Positions 12,028-23,567 of a DNA stretch of 64,000 nt are shown here, piece by piece (within the stretch, counting starts at the first letter, position 1; every line of letters begins with the position of its first letter). The notes under the pieces are model-generated. The model worked only from the letters and a program-made list of their open reading frames with translations, searched no databases and was not told the origin of the DNA. The position numbers and the translations under genes were made by a program. This DNA is from Oopsacas minuta (taxonomy: Eukaryota; Porifera; Hexactinellida; Lyssacinosida; Leucopsacidae), in contig JAKMXF010000111.1 of the NCBI GenBank assembly GCA_024704765.1, positions 1,809,627 through 1,873,626 on the forward strand, given 5' to 3'.

Positions 12028-12525
12028 TCATACATAATTAAGGGTCTTTAAATTGTACGTTATCAAATAGCAGAATAGAGACCATGACGTGCATGTATTA
12101 TCAACTTTCATAATATCCTCACTAATGAACCACAAGTGTTAACAATTAGAAAATGTCAGTAATTATATCATAACTAGGTTTATAGTCGTGCAACTAAAAA
12201 AATCATTGGTATTTTTGAAATCTACAGTGTCGATTTAGTAGATGTAAGTATAATTGTGGTGATATTACAGATTCATTTACCTATTTCCCCATTATGGCCA
12301 TTTTTCCAAACTGTGTGGTCTGGAGGGTGTCTGGAATTTAGAATTAGGTCAGATCTCAAAAATATCAATAGATTTGGTAGATCCACTTTGTATATGGTCT
12401 GACAAGGCCCTAGGCAACTTTTCCAAGGTCTCAATTGTGAGTTGGCTCAATTCGGGTCACCCCATACTGCAGCCTCACCTGCCTCCTGGGCATATAGTCA
12501 TTACTAACTACAAAATTTAATTTTA
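12028..12525. other. No gene seen
   Basis: AT-rich spacer between the Transib frame and the next DD37D element. No convincing Transib right terminus (sequence ending GTG with an inverted partner) was identified. Confidence 0.4.
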
Positions 12526-13800
12526 CAGGGTGACCCATAAATACAGTACCAAATATTTATATACCATAGTCTCTTATTATGAATGTTACTAGTACTCGTT
12601 TGATATTGTCTTACTCCAACATGCCTATATATTCATTCTAAATGCATTTTTCATTTCTACTTTAGATATTTTTGTCGTTTGACTACTTTTACCATTGGAG
12701 TCCGAAAGATCAGCTGTTATCCAACTTTTTGAAGCAGGAACGCCAAGAGCCAAATTGTTAGATTGCTCAAAAGAAACAAAATGTTCGTATCTCGCACTCT
12801 GTCCCGCTACAATGATACAGGAAGCATTGCTGACAGCCCTCGAACTGTAAGGACATTTTCTGTGACCAAAAATGTTCCTCAGAGAATCCGCCGAAGAGCA
12901 TCAGAAAGATGACTAAGGAAAAGAATACGAGCAGGGGATCGATGCGTAGACTAGTTCGTAATGATCTATGGATGGAAGGATACAAGTTATGCAAACGCCA
13001 GTTCCTCACTCAGCTAAACAAACAGAAAAGGCTAAAATGATGCAAAGCCATCATATCTCGTTTCACTGATAGACGTCCCAAGCAAATTCTCTTCGCTGAT
13101 GAGAAATTATTCACCAGTAGAATAGGTTATAAGCAAAGAAAACAACAGAATTCTCGCTACTGATAGGAATAGACTACCTCAGGCCATTTCTCGAGTTTCT
13201 AGGACCCAAAAGCCAGCTTCTGTGATGGTAGGGGGACTTCAGATGGTCGGACACCGGTGATTTCTATCTCCCATGGGGTGAAATTAATCAGAAAGTTAAT
13301 CGTAACACAATTCTCGAAGCTGAAGTGAAACCATGGGCCAAAAATCAGTTTGGTAATAGAGAATGGACTTTCCAACAGGATTCTGCTCCTGCCCATAAGG
13401 CTAAAGACACACAGGCTTGGTGCTGAACCAATTTTCCGGGGTTAATTTCATCCGAAGAATTGCCCCCTTGTTCGCCAGATCTCAATCCTCTTGAATTTCA
13501 ATCTGGTCGATGTTGGAGGGCAAGGTTTACTCGAAAAAATACCAGAGTATTGAGAGTTGAAGGGAACCTTGACTGGAGAATGGGAAAGAATTCCTGAGGA
13601 TCACCTACGTGCTAGCATAGACTCGTTCATCAGACGTCTTAGGAGCCTTGCCAGTGCAAAGGGTGGTATATTTGAATGATGAATTATTAATGTTTAAAGT
13701 ATTTGTCAAACAGCGTATAGTGAAAATTTCAAAGCATATGGGACAATATTTTGGTATTTACAGTAAAATCAATGAGTAATAGTATTTATGGGTCACCCTG
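12526..13800 (+). mobile_element. DD37D Tc1/mariner element, old copy
   Basis: Termini CAGGGTGACCCATAAATAC and its inverted partner (GTATTTATGGGTCACCCTG) enclose 1275 bases, with TA outside at 12524-12525 and 13801-13802. The interior is a heavily broken transposase on the plus strand. Confidence 0.9.
12699..13679 (+). pseudogene. DD37D transposase relic
   Basis: Blocks in three frames follow the family order: SERSAVIQLFEAGTPRAKLL (helix-turn-helix), a second helix region around 12880-12960, the first catalytic Asp in ILFADEKLF (about 13090), the second in FQQDSAPAH (about 13375), and PCSPDLNPLEF (about 13470). It ends GGIFE then TGA at 13677-13679. Counting through a TGA, 37 residues separate the second Asp from the third position. 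That position reads Glu instead of the Asp seen in sister copies, probably a point change. Many stops and frameshifts make it non-functional. Confidence 0.8.
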
Positions 13801-14082
13801 TATATATCATGAGATGTGGGTAAACTGAAATACAAAACTGTAAAATAATTGCAATTGTATACAACTATGTACTACTTCATAGTATGATTTAAACTGTAAA
13901 AAATCCTATCTTATAACTCGACGGGTTTGGTCGGAATAGATTGTGGAACTATTAAGAGCTACAAATACATTGTCATATGTGTGGGATTTGATTCTAGGAA
14001 CAAGTTCTAAGCGAAAAGATAAAGTGAAATCTCTCAAAAACTCTCAAATAGGAGTAGGGCATTAGCAACTTTGATCAAAGAA

Positions 14083-14880
14083 CGTAGGATCCGGATCTAG
14101 ATCCTTTTTTGAGTATAGGAAGAGGATAAGTGGTCCATTTGTAAAAGTAGGATCGGGATCGGATCGATAATATCTGAAAACATCCGGATCCTTCTAAATA
14201 TCTACGTAATAATGCTGCTTCATGCTATATTCTTAATTTTGGATTATTAGCGAGACTAGTTGTTGCTAACTCGAAAGTCCCAACTAAATCCATACTTCTA
14301 ACATTAGCTCAATGATCCTCAATTCAAAAGGAAAATTAGAATAATAAAGCATAGTCGAAACCTGTGTTTCGCGTTTATCAGTTGTTTTAATTATATTTAT
14401 TCTCAGATTGCATATAATTTGGGATATACATATATTCCAATCGGATTATCTTAATACATATGCCTACAAATACCTAGTAAGAAATACCGGTTCGGCAGTA
14501 TGTAGAATCAAAGTTGTTATTACTAAATACTGAAAATATTTAGGTACAGAAGAGTGACTCCAAACCCTACTTTGGATTACTTAAATATCCAATTATAAAA
14601 GGTAACACTTCTTAATATGATGTACCGCGCCCTTGTATACATAAATATATAGATATTCATATTATAACTTATAATCGAGAGTCTAGCTATAGTATTCAAA
14701 ATATTCAACTTTATTTCAAAAAATGGATCATCAATTAGAATATTAGACGATCGTAAATTGGATCGTGATCGGATCGTATATCCTTTTAGAATGTATGATC
14801 GGAACCGGGAACGCCGATCATATTTTCAGCTATGATCGGGATCGTGATCGGGATCCAGAGATCCTATAATTGAGGATCGT
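14083..14880. repeat. Element with GATC-rich inverted ends
   Basis: Two clusters of GGATC/GATCGGGATC motifs lie at about 14083-14183 and 14748-14880, largely in opposite orientation, around an AT-rich centre. The arrangement suggests a non-autonomous hAT-like or foldback element with subterminal binding motifs. Exact ends and target duplication are not resolved. The flanks (13803-14082 and 14881-15020) show nothing else. Confidence 0.4.
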
Positions 14881-15027
14881 CTATTTCCTAAATAGGAAGA
14901 ATAATGTATTGATCTATAAGATCTGAGGGTTTTCTATATGTAGTTCCTAATGCAAAAATAATTAAAATGGCAGATGAATAAACATGTTATGATGTTTCTG
15001 AATTGAGATTAATGTAGTGCTACAGTA

Positions 15028-15086
15028 GAAGCTCGCAAACCGGGGCACCTTGGCGTTTCTGAAAAGTGCCCCGGTTTGCGAGCTTC
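15028..15086. repeat. Terminal hairpin at the left end of the pogo element
   Basis: Bases 15028-15048 (GAAGCTCGCAAACCGGGGCA then C) are exactly complementary to 15066-15086, separated by 17 bases. This gives a perfect 21-bp stem made of the terminal repeat and an inverted copy placed just inside it. The right end instead carries direct copies. Confidence 0.9.
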
Positions 15087-15241
15087 ACAATATTTTCAAA
15101 ATGAATTTGGATTATGCTACAGTCTAGATTTCTTTTCACTTAAATAGACATGACTACATTTTTAATAGATTATTTCAACCAATATCTATTTTGCTAGTCA
15201 ATTAATGGTAATATAGTCGAATATTCGAACCAATATTGGGC

Positions 15242-16810
15242 TTACTTATGATCGCTGGCGAAGTAGTCACTAATTTGGGACTGTTTTTGTTCTTGGGTGT
15301 GTCTTGCAGCTACTACCAACAAGTAGTTTTCAAGCTTAAATTTTCCCCCAAGAACTTCCTCATCACCACAACCCAAGGCATACATCTGAAGCACTTGAAT
15401 TGCTTCTAGTGCGGATTTTGAAGTCGGGATAGGAAAAGCTTCAGACAAATCACCCTCAGACTTGCATTCAATTCCACAATCTATGTCATGGACGTTTAAC
15501 CTTGGGTCTCATTAATTAATGCTTCCTCCAAGAGCCCTTCAGGACTGATTACAGAGGGGAAAAATCCCGCATTCGTCATTTTCTTCTATCTGAATTTGAA
15601 TCTCCTCTGGATTTATGATCATGGATAGCTCGAGGACGACAGTCGCAACTCCAAACCCGCACTTTGAAAACCATTTGGAGATCGTTCGGGCATTGCCTTG
15701 ATTCCAGGCTCGAGATGCCCAAACTATAGCAAGGGCTATTGCAATCATTTGTAAGGGTCATCGTTGGGTTTATTTATGGTGTCAATATTCACCATATGTG
15801 TCAATAGATGCTCATGCACCTGTTTACGATATAGCAATTTGAGAGACTGGATAAACCGGCATATAATGGTTGAGTACAACTCGTGATGTTGCAAGGGAAA
15901 TATACGAGTTGCACTGCCTTTAAACTAAGCTCATCAGAGGCTTTGTGGACACTTGCATTGTCCATGAACATTAGGATTTTCCTACCTGATTTGTACATTC
16001 TGTTGTCGAAGTCCTTCATCCAAGAGCAAAATATAAGACCAGTCATCCATGCCTTCCTCTGAGCCTTGTACACAACAGGTAATTTGGACATGTCTGCACC
16101 TTTCAAAGCCCTTAGTTTCTCGCTCTTCCATATCAAGAGTAGTTTCTCTTTTTCACCAAGCATGAATGTACAGACCATGAGAGTGAGGCGAGATTGTCCT
16201 GTTTAATACCATGAGCGGTATCTTTAGGAAGAACAAGGGACTTGGTGGTTGTTGCCCTGAAATATAACCCAGTTTCATCTAGGTTATAGATATCTTCCGG
16301 CTTATAAGACCCAATAATCCTAGGCAAGTCCTCTTCCCAATTCTTGAGAACCACCTTTTCAACATCTGCTGCATCACCGCTAAGTGCTCTTCCGCAGATT
16401 CCATGACGCGCCTTCATTCTAGAAAGCCATCCCTCTGAAGCCTTAAATCCCTCCACTCCATTTGCACTAGCTTCTCTCTCAGCTAGGATACGAAGCATAG
16501 GGCCAGGTACGGCCATTCCTCGATCTCGTGCTAATTTCAGGAATTCAATAACAGCAGTCTCGATATCTTCGTACATGGGAACAACAACAGGGTGCTTTCG
16601 TTTCCTGATGTTCTCAGGGATTTCACCTGTTTCGTCTATATGTAACTGAATGGCCACGCGAATAGATTTGATACGGTTAATTGTTCCTTTACCCACATTG
16701 AAGAATTCAGCCACTATACGCTCACTCTTGCCATCATCCAACATCCTAAGAGCATTGTGTCGTTGTTCGATGGTTAGGGCAGACTTGTGTGAAGATTTGA
16801 TAGTAGACAT
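15242..16810 (-). pseudogene. pogo/Tigger (CENP-B-like) transposase
   Basis: From the start at 16810 the frame shows an N-terminal psq-type helix-turn-helix (ALTIEQRHNALRMLDDGKSE), a CENP-B-type second DNA-binding domain (FLKLARDRGMAVPGPML, GWLSRMKARHGI), and the DDE domain. The first catalytic Asp is in IYNLDETGLYF and the second in ILMFMDNASVH. Where the third Asp is expected (QPxD-x-G) the sequence reads CTQPLYAGL, an Asp-to-Tyr change that one base explains. A frameshift near 16180 joins the first frame to the 15801-16178 frame. Further shifts lead to the C-terminal frame at 15242-15448. Loss of the third metal ligand plus frameshifts mean it is inactive. Confidence 0.85.
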
Positions 16811-16974
16811 GTAGTTTTTATAGTAAAAATGAAAACTAGGCAGTTAATAAAATTTGGTTGTTCTCTGTTCAACGATTTGTTGTCCAGAATTGATTGGCTA
16901 CAATTTATACAGCTTAGTGCATCCTAAGGGCTGGATACAATGAAGACTAAGGGCACAGATACAATGGAAACAAG

Positions 16975-17083
16975 GCGCCCGGTTTGCGAGCTTTGCCCCG
17001 GTTTGGGAGAGAAATTTAGGTGGGAAAAACCAAAATTGATGGAAGGTGCCCCGGTTTGGGAGGTGCCCCGGTTTGCGAGCTTC
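16975..17083. repeat. Subterminal copies of the pogo terminal motif
   Basis: Four copies of a CCCCGGTTTG-type motif stand in the same orientation: about 16975-16993 (GCGCCCGGTTTGCGAGCTT), 16994-17008, 17046-17062 and 17063-17083. Two read GCGAGCTT and two read GGGAG after the core. They are probable extra transposase binding sites. Confidence 0.75.
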
Positions 17084-17090
17084 TACTGTA

Positions 17091-17761
17091 GCCGGTTATC
17101 ATTATATTGAGTCGGTTTGATAGGCGATATGTACGTATACTCAACGATAATTAATTGATTAAGAATACAAAAGGATCCAAATGTGCCTGCTGCTTACGTG
17201 AAGTGTTTGCAGTTCGCGAAGCAAAGGCAAGTGAAACTTGCTTGTTGTAAGCATAAAGGGCGGAAGTACGAAATACGGAAAGTTAGCTATTGTTTTTCAA
17301 AAGGGTAGATTTTTAAATATACTGAACTTGACGTATCAAACTCCAGTTTTGTGCAGCTATGATAAATTACCGTAATATTTCCGAACTACGAATCAATATA
17401 TAACTGGTTCTTCATAAGGTAGTTTGCTAGCTTTTCAAAATTCAACCCAAAGATTATGGCTTTTTGGCTACATTCGCGGGTCAGTGGGTTCGATTCTCAA
17501 ATGCTTTTCACTTGGGAGCTATGTATTTCTCATCGGTATTACAGATTTACACAAATAGTAGAAAAACTGGAGCGATCAGGTTGGAGAAAATAGTGAAAAT
17601 ATCAAATTTTAGCCCATATTTTCTAATATTTTCCTGATATTATCCCCATATTTCCTGTATTTTCTGTTAATAATCGGGCGACTTTAGAGACCATAAGATT
17701 TTTTGCAAATTTTACTCAAAAGTGATATTGCGTTTTGCAGTGTAATATATCTGTCGGAATT
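17091..17761. other. No gene; isolated polymerase III B-box-like motif
   Basis: GGGTTCGATTCTC at 17486-17498 matches a tRNA B box. I could not fold a full tRNA around it or find a proper A box, so it may be a decayed tRNA-derived SINE. The rest is non-coding. Confidence 0.35.
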
Positions 17762-18040
17762 TACAGTCTGTCAAGATGAAATTGAGACTTTCGTGTAATT
17801 GTGTATATTTTCAGAATTTTTTCATTTGCTATGGCTAGATATGAAACACATTTGTTTTCTGATTCATTTATACATGTATATCAAGTTACAATTAGTTAAT
17901 TGATTCTAGAATACACGAACAACCTATTAGTCTGTCACTTAGGATACACATTCCCGAAAATATCTGCTATATTCCCATAGACGGCTCCAATATCAGTTTT
18001 TGGCTTATATTTGTCTTTTGTGTCGAAATACGTAATCAGT

Positions 18041-19020
18041 ATGGTGGAGTTAGAACGGAGGGACCTCATCCGCAAATTCTTCGATGCGGGGGGTAACAAG
18101 TGGTAGCGAAATACATCAGCGAACAGCTACCCCGAGGAGCACTGTTTTCCGCATATTAGCCAAATTTCGTCAGGGCGGTGATATACAGAGGAAATCTGGA
18201 ACCGGAAAACAGAGAATATTACATGTGAACGATGTTAGATCTCTTCTAAGCTTGGCAAATCAGAATCGCCAGATGTCCATACGAAAATGGCCAGTCGATT
18301 TCAATCATCTTCGTCAGAAAAATTTATCTCATGAAACGGTCAGGAAGGAATTACAGAGGAGAGGGTACACCCACAAGGTTGTAAGGAGTATTCCTATACT
18401 AACGGATCCACACAAACAACAAAGAGTATTGTGGGCTAAGAATAACAAACACACTGACTGGGAGCGAGTTGTTTTTAGCGATGAGATGTCTATTTGGCTA
18501 GCTGGTGGCAGAATAAGGCTGTGGTGCAAAGGAGACCAACTAGCGGTCAAGCAAAGCAACAAACATAGTCCAAAATTATATGATTGGGGAGCAATTTCTG
18601 CTCATGGGACCTTTCCGTTGCAGGTTTTTAGGCAGAACCTCACCGGAGAATTCTATAGGAACATCCTAAACGAGTGTCTGATTACACAAGCTCAGGTATT
18701 GTACCCTGACGGCTGGTCTTTCAGGAAGACAACGATCCAAAGCACACGTCAAAGCTTTGCTAAGACTTTCCGTGAAAGTCATGATACATTTCGTATGGAA
18801 TGGCTTGCTTGTAGCCCAGATCTAAACCTGATCAAAATTTGTGGGCTTGGGTCAAACATCAGATCGATTTGAACCATCCTCGTAATATTAGTGGACTTGA
18901 GAAACCCTTCTCTCTATTTGGGATTCTATAGAACCCGAATTTTTGCAACCTTATTGGCAATCTATGCCAAAACGTCAGAAGTTAGTGATCCAGGGTAATG
19001 GCTTTAAGATTAAATATTAG
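18041..19020 (+). pseudogene. Tc1 (DD34E-type) transposase relic
   Basis: The gene starts MVELERRDLIRKFFDAGG at 18041, hits TAG at about 18104 and continues in the 18084-18872 frame with helix-turn-helix segments (PRSTVFRILAKFRQGGDI). The first catalytic Asp is in VVFSDEMSIW. The second (QEDNDPKHTSK, about 18725) is in a shifted frame. At the third position SPDLNLIKI has Lys where Tc1 has Glu (usual PIENLW). A further shift restores NLWAWVKHQIDLNHP. It ends GNGFKIKY then TAG at 19018-19020. Spacing between the second and third positions is about 34. Several shifts and loss of the Glu make it inactive. Confidence 0.85.
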
Positions 19021-19068
19021 TCTAAAGACACGTTTTAATAAATCAACTCGTATTTCAAGGCTTGTGAT

Positions 19069-21719
19069 CAGGTTTGGACAGGGTCACGAATAAACCGGGT
19101 CATCGGGTCAATGGGTCACTATTTTCAATAAATTACCGGGTCTGAACCGGGTCACTGATTTTGATTTGACCCGGTTTACATCTTTATAGATAATTAAATT
19201 ATAACGGTTTGTAAATCATAAAGATTCAGTCAATATTAGTTAGACGTTTCATTTTCATGAATCATTAGTATTTTACTAACTTGTTTGGTATCATTACTAC
19301 TGTATACCTATATACATATATCCTCTTATGTACGTATATAGATATGTAGTATACTTTTGTATGTTTAGAGATGGATTGTGCTGATATTAGTAAGAAAGTT
19401 GAAAATGAGATTTATACCTTGAGTAAAATCTTCCACACATTTGAACATAAGTACTTGTTGGAAATATTTTCAGAAGTTTTGAACGATAACGGAAACATTG
19501 TCTTTGGAGTAGCATGCTGTAACCATTGTCTCAAATTCATTATTTATAAAATGAAAATGGATAGTGGTAAGATTATTGATTCTGGAACAAAGAATTTGAA
19601 TGATCACACACGACATTGTAGTCAGATGAATCATCATCCTCACAGGTTAGAATCACGTCTCTTCTTAATAGAAGTTCTAAGGATATTATAAATAAACAGG
19701 ATGCTCAAAAAATTCTTATCTCTAGTAGAAATTTCGTTGCAGGGGCATTTTGTCATTTAATACCATTGGAAATCCACAATTCATCCATTTCTCTCAAGAA
19801 ATGATCAGAATTGGTGCAAAATATGGTAATGTGAGTGCTTCTAATATACTTCCTGGACGAAAGGCTATATCAAAATCAACAGTTGAACAGATCATTACTA
19901 TCAAACAAGATATTTGTTATAGACTCCAAGATCCAATTCAGAGGGATGCTGTTGCTTTCACAACAGATCTTTGGACAGATAATGTTATGAATCGTAGTTA
20001 CCTAGATGTTTCCTTTTTCTGGATTTCACAGGGTACGGATGAGAGTGATATTGGTATAGAATTATGGGGCCTCAAACGCGCTATGTATGCTTGCAAAGTT
20101 TCCCAAATCAAAAACCTCTGAAAATATTGAGTTTGAACAAGATCAAATTTTAACAGAAGCATATTGTGATCCTGCTAATACTCCTGTTACAACAGACAAG
20201 GGAGCAAATATGGTGGCTGCTACTGCACAAAAGATTAGGATAGATTGTGGCTGTCACAGAATTAATACCGCGATTAAAACTGGATGGGAACGAGCTATGA
20301 TGGAAAATGAGGAACTCGACCAGCTTCATGATGACGTTAATAAGGCAGTTACATTTGCAAAAAAATCATCTGGAATTCTATCGGAACTACCTATATCACT
20401 GAAAAAAGGTGGTAAGATAAGGCCATGGAGAAGTCTTTACTCAATGTTTAACTCGATTTTGCAGTCATATGGAAAGTTATTAAACATATTAACAGAGAAG
20501 AATAAGGCTTACATTGTTGCGGAATAGACTTGAATCTTTTGGCTATCGTCACGAAGTTTTTTGAAAAACTTAATCGTATATTCGATATCCTCGAATTTGG
20601 ATCTATAGCTAGTATTCAGAATTAGGCACCTTCATATTATGCTCTTCAAAATGCTTGGGAAATAGAAACAGATGATGAGCCATTAACACGTATTCTGAAA
20701 CGAATAATGACAGAAGAACTTGTACAAAAGGTGTGGACATCTCTAAATTCTATCCATTTTATTGCAACTTACCTCGATCCTACACTAAAATCATTTCTAT
20801 TCGTGAAGAATAAACAAGATCGCATCATTTTCCTTAAAACTGCAAGAGAAGGTATTACACTTGCATTTAAAGAGAAATTAATTCCTCCCCCACAATTCCA
20901 AATTCAGGAAAATCAGGTAGATGAATCTCTTCTGCCATCAGCTCCTAAATGTAACAGATTAGATCCACTTTTATGCTTTAGGAACTGTAGTGCTACAGTT
21001 TCAACTAACAATTATACGAATTGGAATGAAGAAAATTTGAGATCAGAATTAACAGACTATGAAAAGATCATTTCCATCCAATATGATGAAGATATCTTTG
21101 ATCCTATAAAGTGGTGGGGGAAACACAGTTGCAGATTCCCAATTACCAGTTTCCTGTTACAGTCATTTTTAGTAATTCAGGCTAGTTCGGCTGAATCGGA
21201 ACACCACTTTAGTTCTGCCGGTCGAGTTACGAGGAAAGATCGGGCAAAATTGAATCCAGATACAGTGGAGGGGTTAGTTCTTCTTAATGATGCATTGAAA
21301 AAGAAGATAATATGACAGACTTCACCTAGTATATCTCCAATTATATTACTAATCTTTATCTCCATTAATCATAATTATCATTTGTTCGAGCGTTACTTAA
21401 ATATAGTAAATTTCATATAGCAAATCAGAACATATTTTCAAGACTTCTGGAACAAAAATATGGTGCTAACAGAAAACACTAGGGCCCCAGCTGCTATATA
21501 TCCCAACTTTAACTATTAGGACCCTAGGCAAGATTTAAAACACTATGCCTTGTTCAGACTTATCAACCCCTTCTACAAATTTCCCTGGATTTAATTACCA
21601 AATCCCTGGATATTAAAACTTAGTAAAATCTAATCGTTATCAAATCGCATGAATATAGAAATTAATGTTTTGAAAAACCGGGCCACCGGCTCAGGAAATC
21701 ATGACCCGGTCCAAGCCTG
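19069..21719 (+). mobile_element. hAT element inserted in the Tc1 element
   Basis: Termini CAGGTTTGGACAGGGTCACG (left) and CAGGCTTGGACCGGGTCATG (right, reversed) are inverted repeats. An exact 8-bp duplication CTTGTGAT flanks them at 19061-19068 and 21720-21727. The element is 2651 bases long and lies just downstream of the Tc1 transposase end. Confidence 0.93.
19371..21315 (+). pseudogene. hAT (Ac/Hermes-type) transposase
   Basis: Four frames in order make one protein. It begins with a BED-like zinc finger (CCNHCLKF ... HTRHC, frame 19371-19691). The region carrying the first catalytic Asp follows (DAVAFTTDLWTDNVMNRSYL, frame 19750-20121). The central part (frame 20087-20527) contains TTDKGANMVAATA. 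The C-terminal part (20707-21315) ends with the hAT dimerisation signature ASSAESEHHFSSAGRVTRKD. The joins need frameshifts near 19690 and 20100, and stops lie near 20526 and 20624. Length is normal for hAT. It is decayed but still readable throughout. Confidence 0.85.
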
Positions 21720-21864
21720 CTTGTGATGATTATCTTTAGAAACTTAGGTCAAAACATAGTCTCAATTTCATCTTGACACACTATACGTATTAAAAATATG
21801 TAAAATATTTTCTGAAAGTTGGAGAACCTCGATAAATGACTGAAAACATACTGTCATACTTGTA

Positions 21865-23169
21865 CAAGGGTTGTTGAATAAGTAATGAGACTAATGTATC
21901 GAATTCATATTTAGTCAATACAGCTCTAAGCCTATTATCAGATTACAAGCCTAATTTGATTGTCTAACTTCTATACAATATACTCTTTACTTACTAGCAT
22001 ATTCTTCAATATAAATTTTCATTTGTATAGGCTACCTTTTTCAACTAATGGATTTTAGCAAAGAAGGAAAATGACATAATTTGGTACCTGTGGAAAAAAG
22101 GAAGACTGGCTCATACATTCTTCGTCAAATGCAGGATATTTTCGGTGATGAATGTCCTTCGAGGGCCACCATATATAGATGAATCGAACGTTTTGATAAT
22201 GGCGATGTGGACCTCCACGATGACCCTCGTCCAGGTCGTCCGACTTCCTCAAACCCCGCAGTAATATCGAGAGGGTCCAAACCATTTTAGACGAGGACAG
22301 ACGAATACCCTGCGAGAGTTAGAAGAGAGGGTAGGTATATCAAAAGTCACACTAGACTCGATTATCACTAAAGATCTAGAAATGTGGAAGGTAACTGCGC
22401 GTTGGGTTCCAAAACTTCTTTCAAAAGAACAAAAACACGAAAGGGTCAGAGTTAGCAAAGAATTACTTTCAAGATACAAGGCAGAAGGAGACTTTTTGGA
22501 TCGTATAGTAACGGGGGATGAAACTTGGTTTCATTATTATGAACCAGAGAGTAAAACTCAATCGAAGCAGTGGAAGAGACGTGATGAACTTGTGGCCATC
22601 AAGGTAAAGGCCGCAATATATGCAGGGAAGAGAATGGCAACAGCATTTTGGGATAGAGAAGGAATCATACACCTCGACTGGTTACCTGAGAAGACCACCA
22701 TAAACAGTGATTATCACGTTGACGAATTGAAGAATTGCGTCAAGCGATTAAACATGAGAGGCTTGGCAGGTTGACATGTGGCGTATTGCTGCAACATGAC
22801 AACGCAAGACCCCATGTAAGCTCCAAGACAATGGCTGCAATTGAAGACTTAGGATTCGAATGCCTCCCTCATCCCCCGTATAGTCCAGACCTGGCTCCCA
22901 GCGACTACTGGCTCTTTGGAGAGATGAAGAGACCCCTTCGAGGGAAGAGATTTGAGGATTTCAAATGACTGGAGTAGGAAATAAAACAGTGGGAAAAAGG
23001 GCCCTAAAGAATTCTGTACCACTGGGCTGGAAAAGTTACCAGAACGATGAAAACTATGTATAAGGTTCAAGGGTGAAATTATCGAAACTTTTGATAATCA
23101 ATTATGTCAAGTATAGGTTCACTATATAAATAATGAAAATACGTCTCAGTATTTATTGAACAACCATTG
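21865..23169 (+). mobile_element. mariner (DD34D) element
   Basis: Termini CAAGGGTTGTTGAATAAGTA (left) and CAATGGTTGTTCAATAAATA (right, reversed) enclose 1305 bases, with TA at 21863-21864 and 23170-23171. It lies 80 bases beyond the right end of the Tc1 element. Confidence 0.92.
22048..23092 (+). pseudogene. mariner transposase relic
   Basis: The reading starts MDFSKEGK at 22048, with TGA almost at once and another after the ATIYR of the helix-turn-helix. A GRPTSS linker follows, then the frame at 22382-22774 (EMWKVTARWVPKLL, and VTGDETWFHYYEPESK with the first catalytic Asp). The frame at 22735-22968 has the second Asp (LLQHDNARPHV) and the third in PPYSPDLAPSDYWLF. I count 34 residues between the second and third Asp, the mariner hallmark. 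The C-terminal end (GLEKLPE, then IRFKGEIIETF) is shifted again. At least four breaks make it non-functional. Confidence 0.88.
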
Positions 23170-23402
23170 TATAATCAATTAGATAAATAAATTTTAAGTG
23201 AAAATTTGTGAGATGTTAATTACTGCAAAAATATTCGCTATTTTATGTAATAACTATATGTTGTACAAATATAGGAGCCCTAATATTTTTCAAATTTCGC
23301 AAGATATTTGCAACCCTAGTCAAACTTTCCTCCTTCCCCCACTGTACAAGAGATGTTTTCCGCCACTCCCTACAAATAATGGTCTTCTTTCTCACTTATA
23401 TA

Positions 23403-23567
23403 CAATGGAATCTCGTTAATTCCACGCCAACGGACGATCAAAGTTTGTTTGCCTTATCCGAGGTAAATCAATTGAAAATCTATTGTAGGGTCGTGAATTT
23501 GTGGAATATTTCTTCACCTTATCTGGAAATTCGTCTTAACCGTATTCGTTACAACGAGAACCTACTG
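23403..23567. mobile_element. Short pogo-like inverted-repeat element
   Basis: CAATGGAATCTCGTTAATTC follows TA at 23401-23402, and the reversed right end CAGTAGGTTCTCGTTGTAAC precedes TA at 23568-23569. At 165 bases it cannot code. Interior copies of an AACGGA-like motif resemble pogo subterminal sites. Confidence 0.6.

Larger units (their letters stand above)
15023..17088 (-). mobile_element. pogo/Tigger element
   Basis: Termini CAGTAGAAGCTCGCAAACCG (left) and the exact inverse at the right end (17063-17088) enclose 2066 bases, with TA at 15021-15022 and 17089-17090. The 28-bp terminal repeats look perfect over at least the first 26 bases. The transposase lies on the minus strand. Both ends contain extra copies of the terminal motif. 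Confidence 0.92.
17764..21783 (+). mobile_element. Tc1 (DD34E) element carrying a nested hAT
   Basis: The left terminus CAGTCTGTCAAGATGAAATT follows TA at 17762-17763. The right terminus, reversed, is TAGTGTGTCAAGATGAAATT, followed by TA at 21784-21785. Removing the hAT at 19069-21719 and one 8-base target copy leaves about 1.36 kb, a normal Tc1 length. The transposase lies in the left part. Confidence 0.85.

Noticed and set aside
9716-12091. Possible Transib terminal repeats CACGTCAT at 9716 and its inverse near 12084-12091
   Set aside because: Only eight bases agree, the next bases differ, and the flanking 5-base sequences (TTTAT and CATGT) do not match.
10000-13000. RAG2-like partner near the RAG1-like gene
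   Set aside because: No Kelch repeat frame or other long frame lies beside it; the neighbours are DD37D elements.
17440-17520. tRNA gene around GGGTTCGATTCTC
   Set aside because: No acceptor stem, D arm or correctly spaced A box could be assembled.
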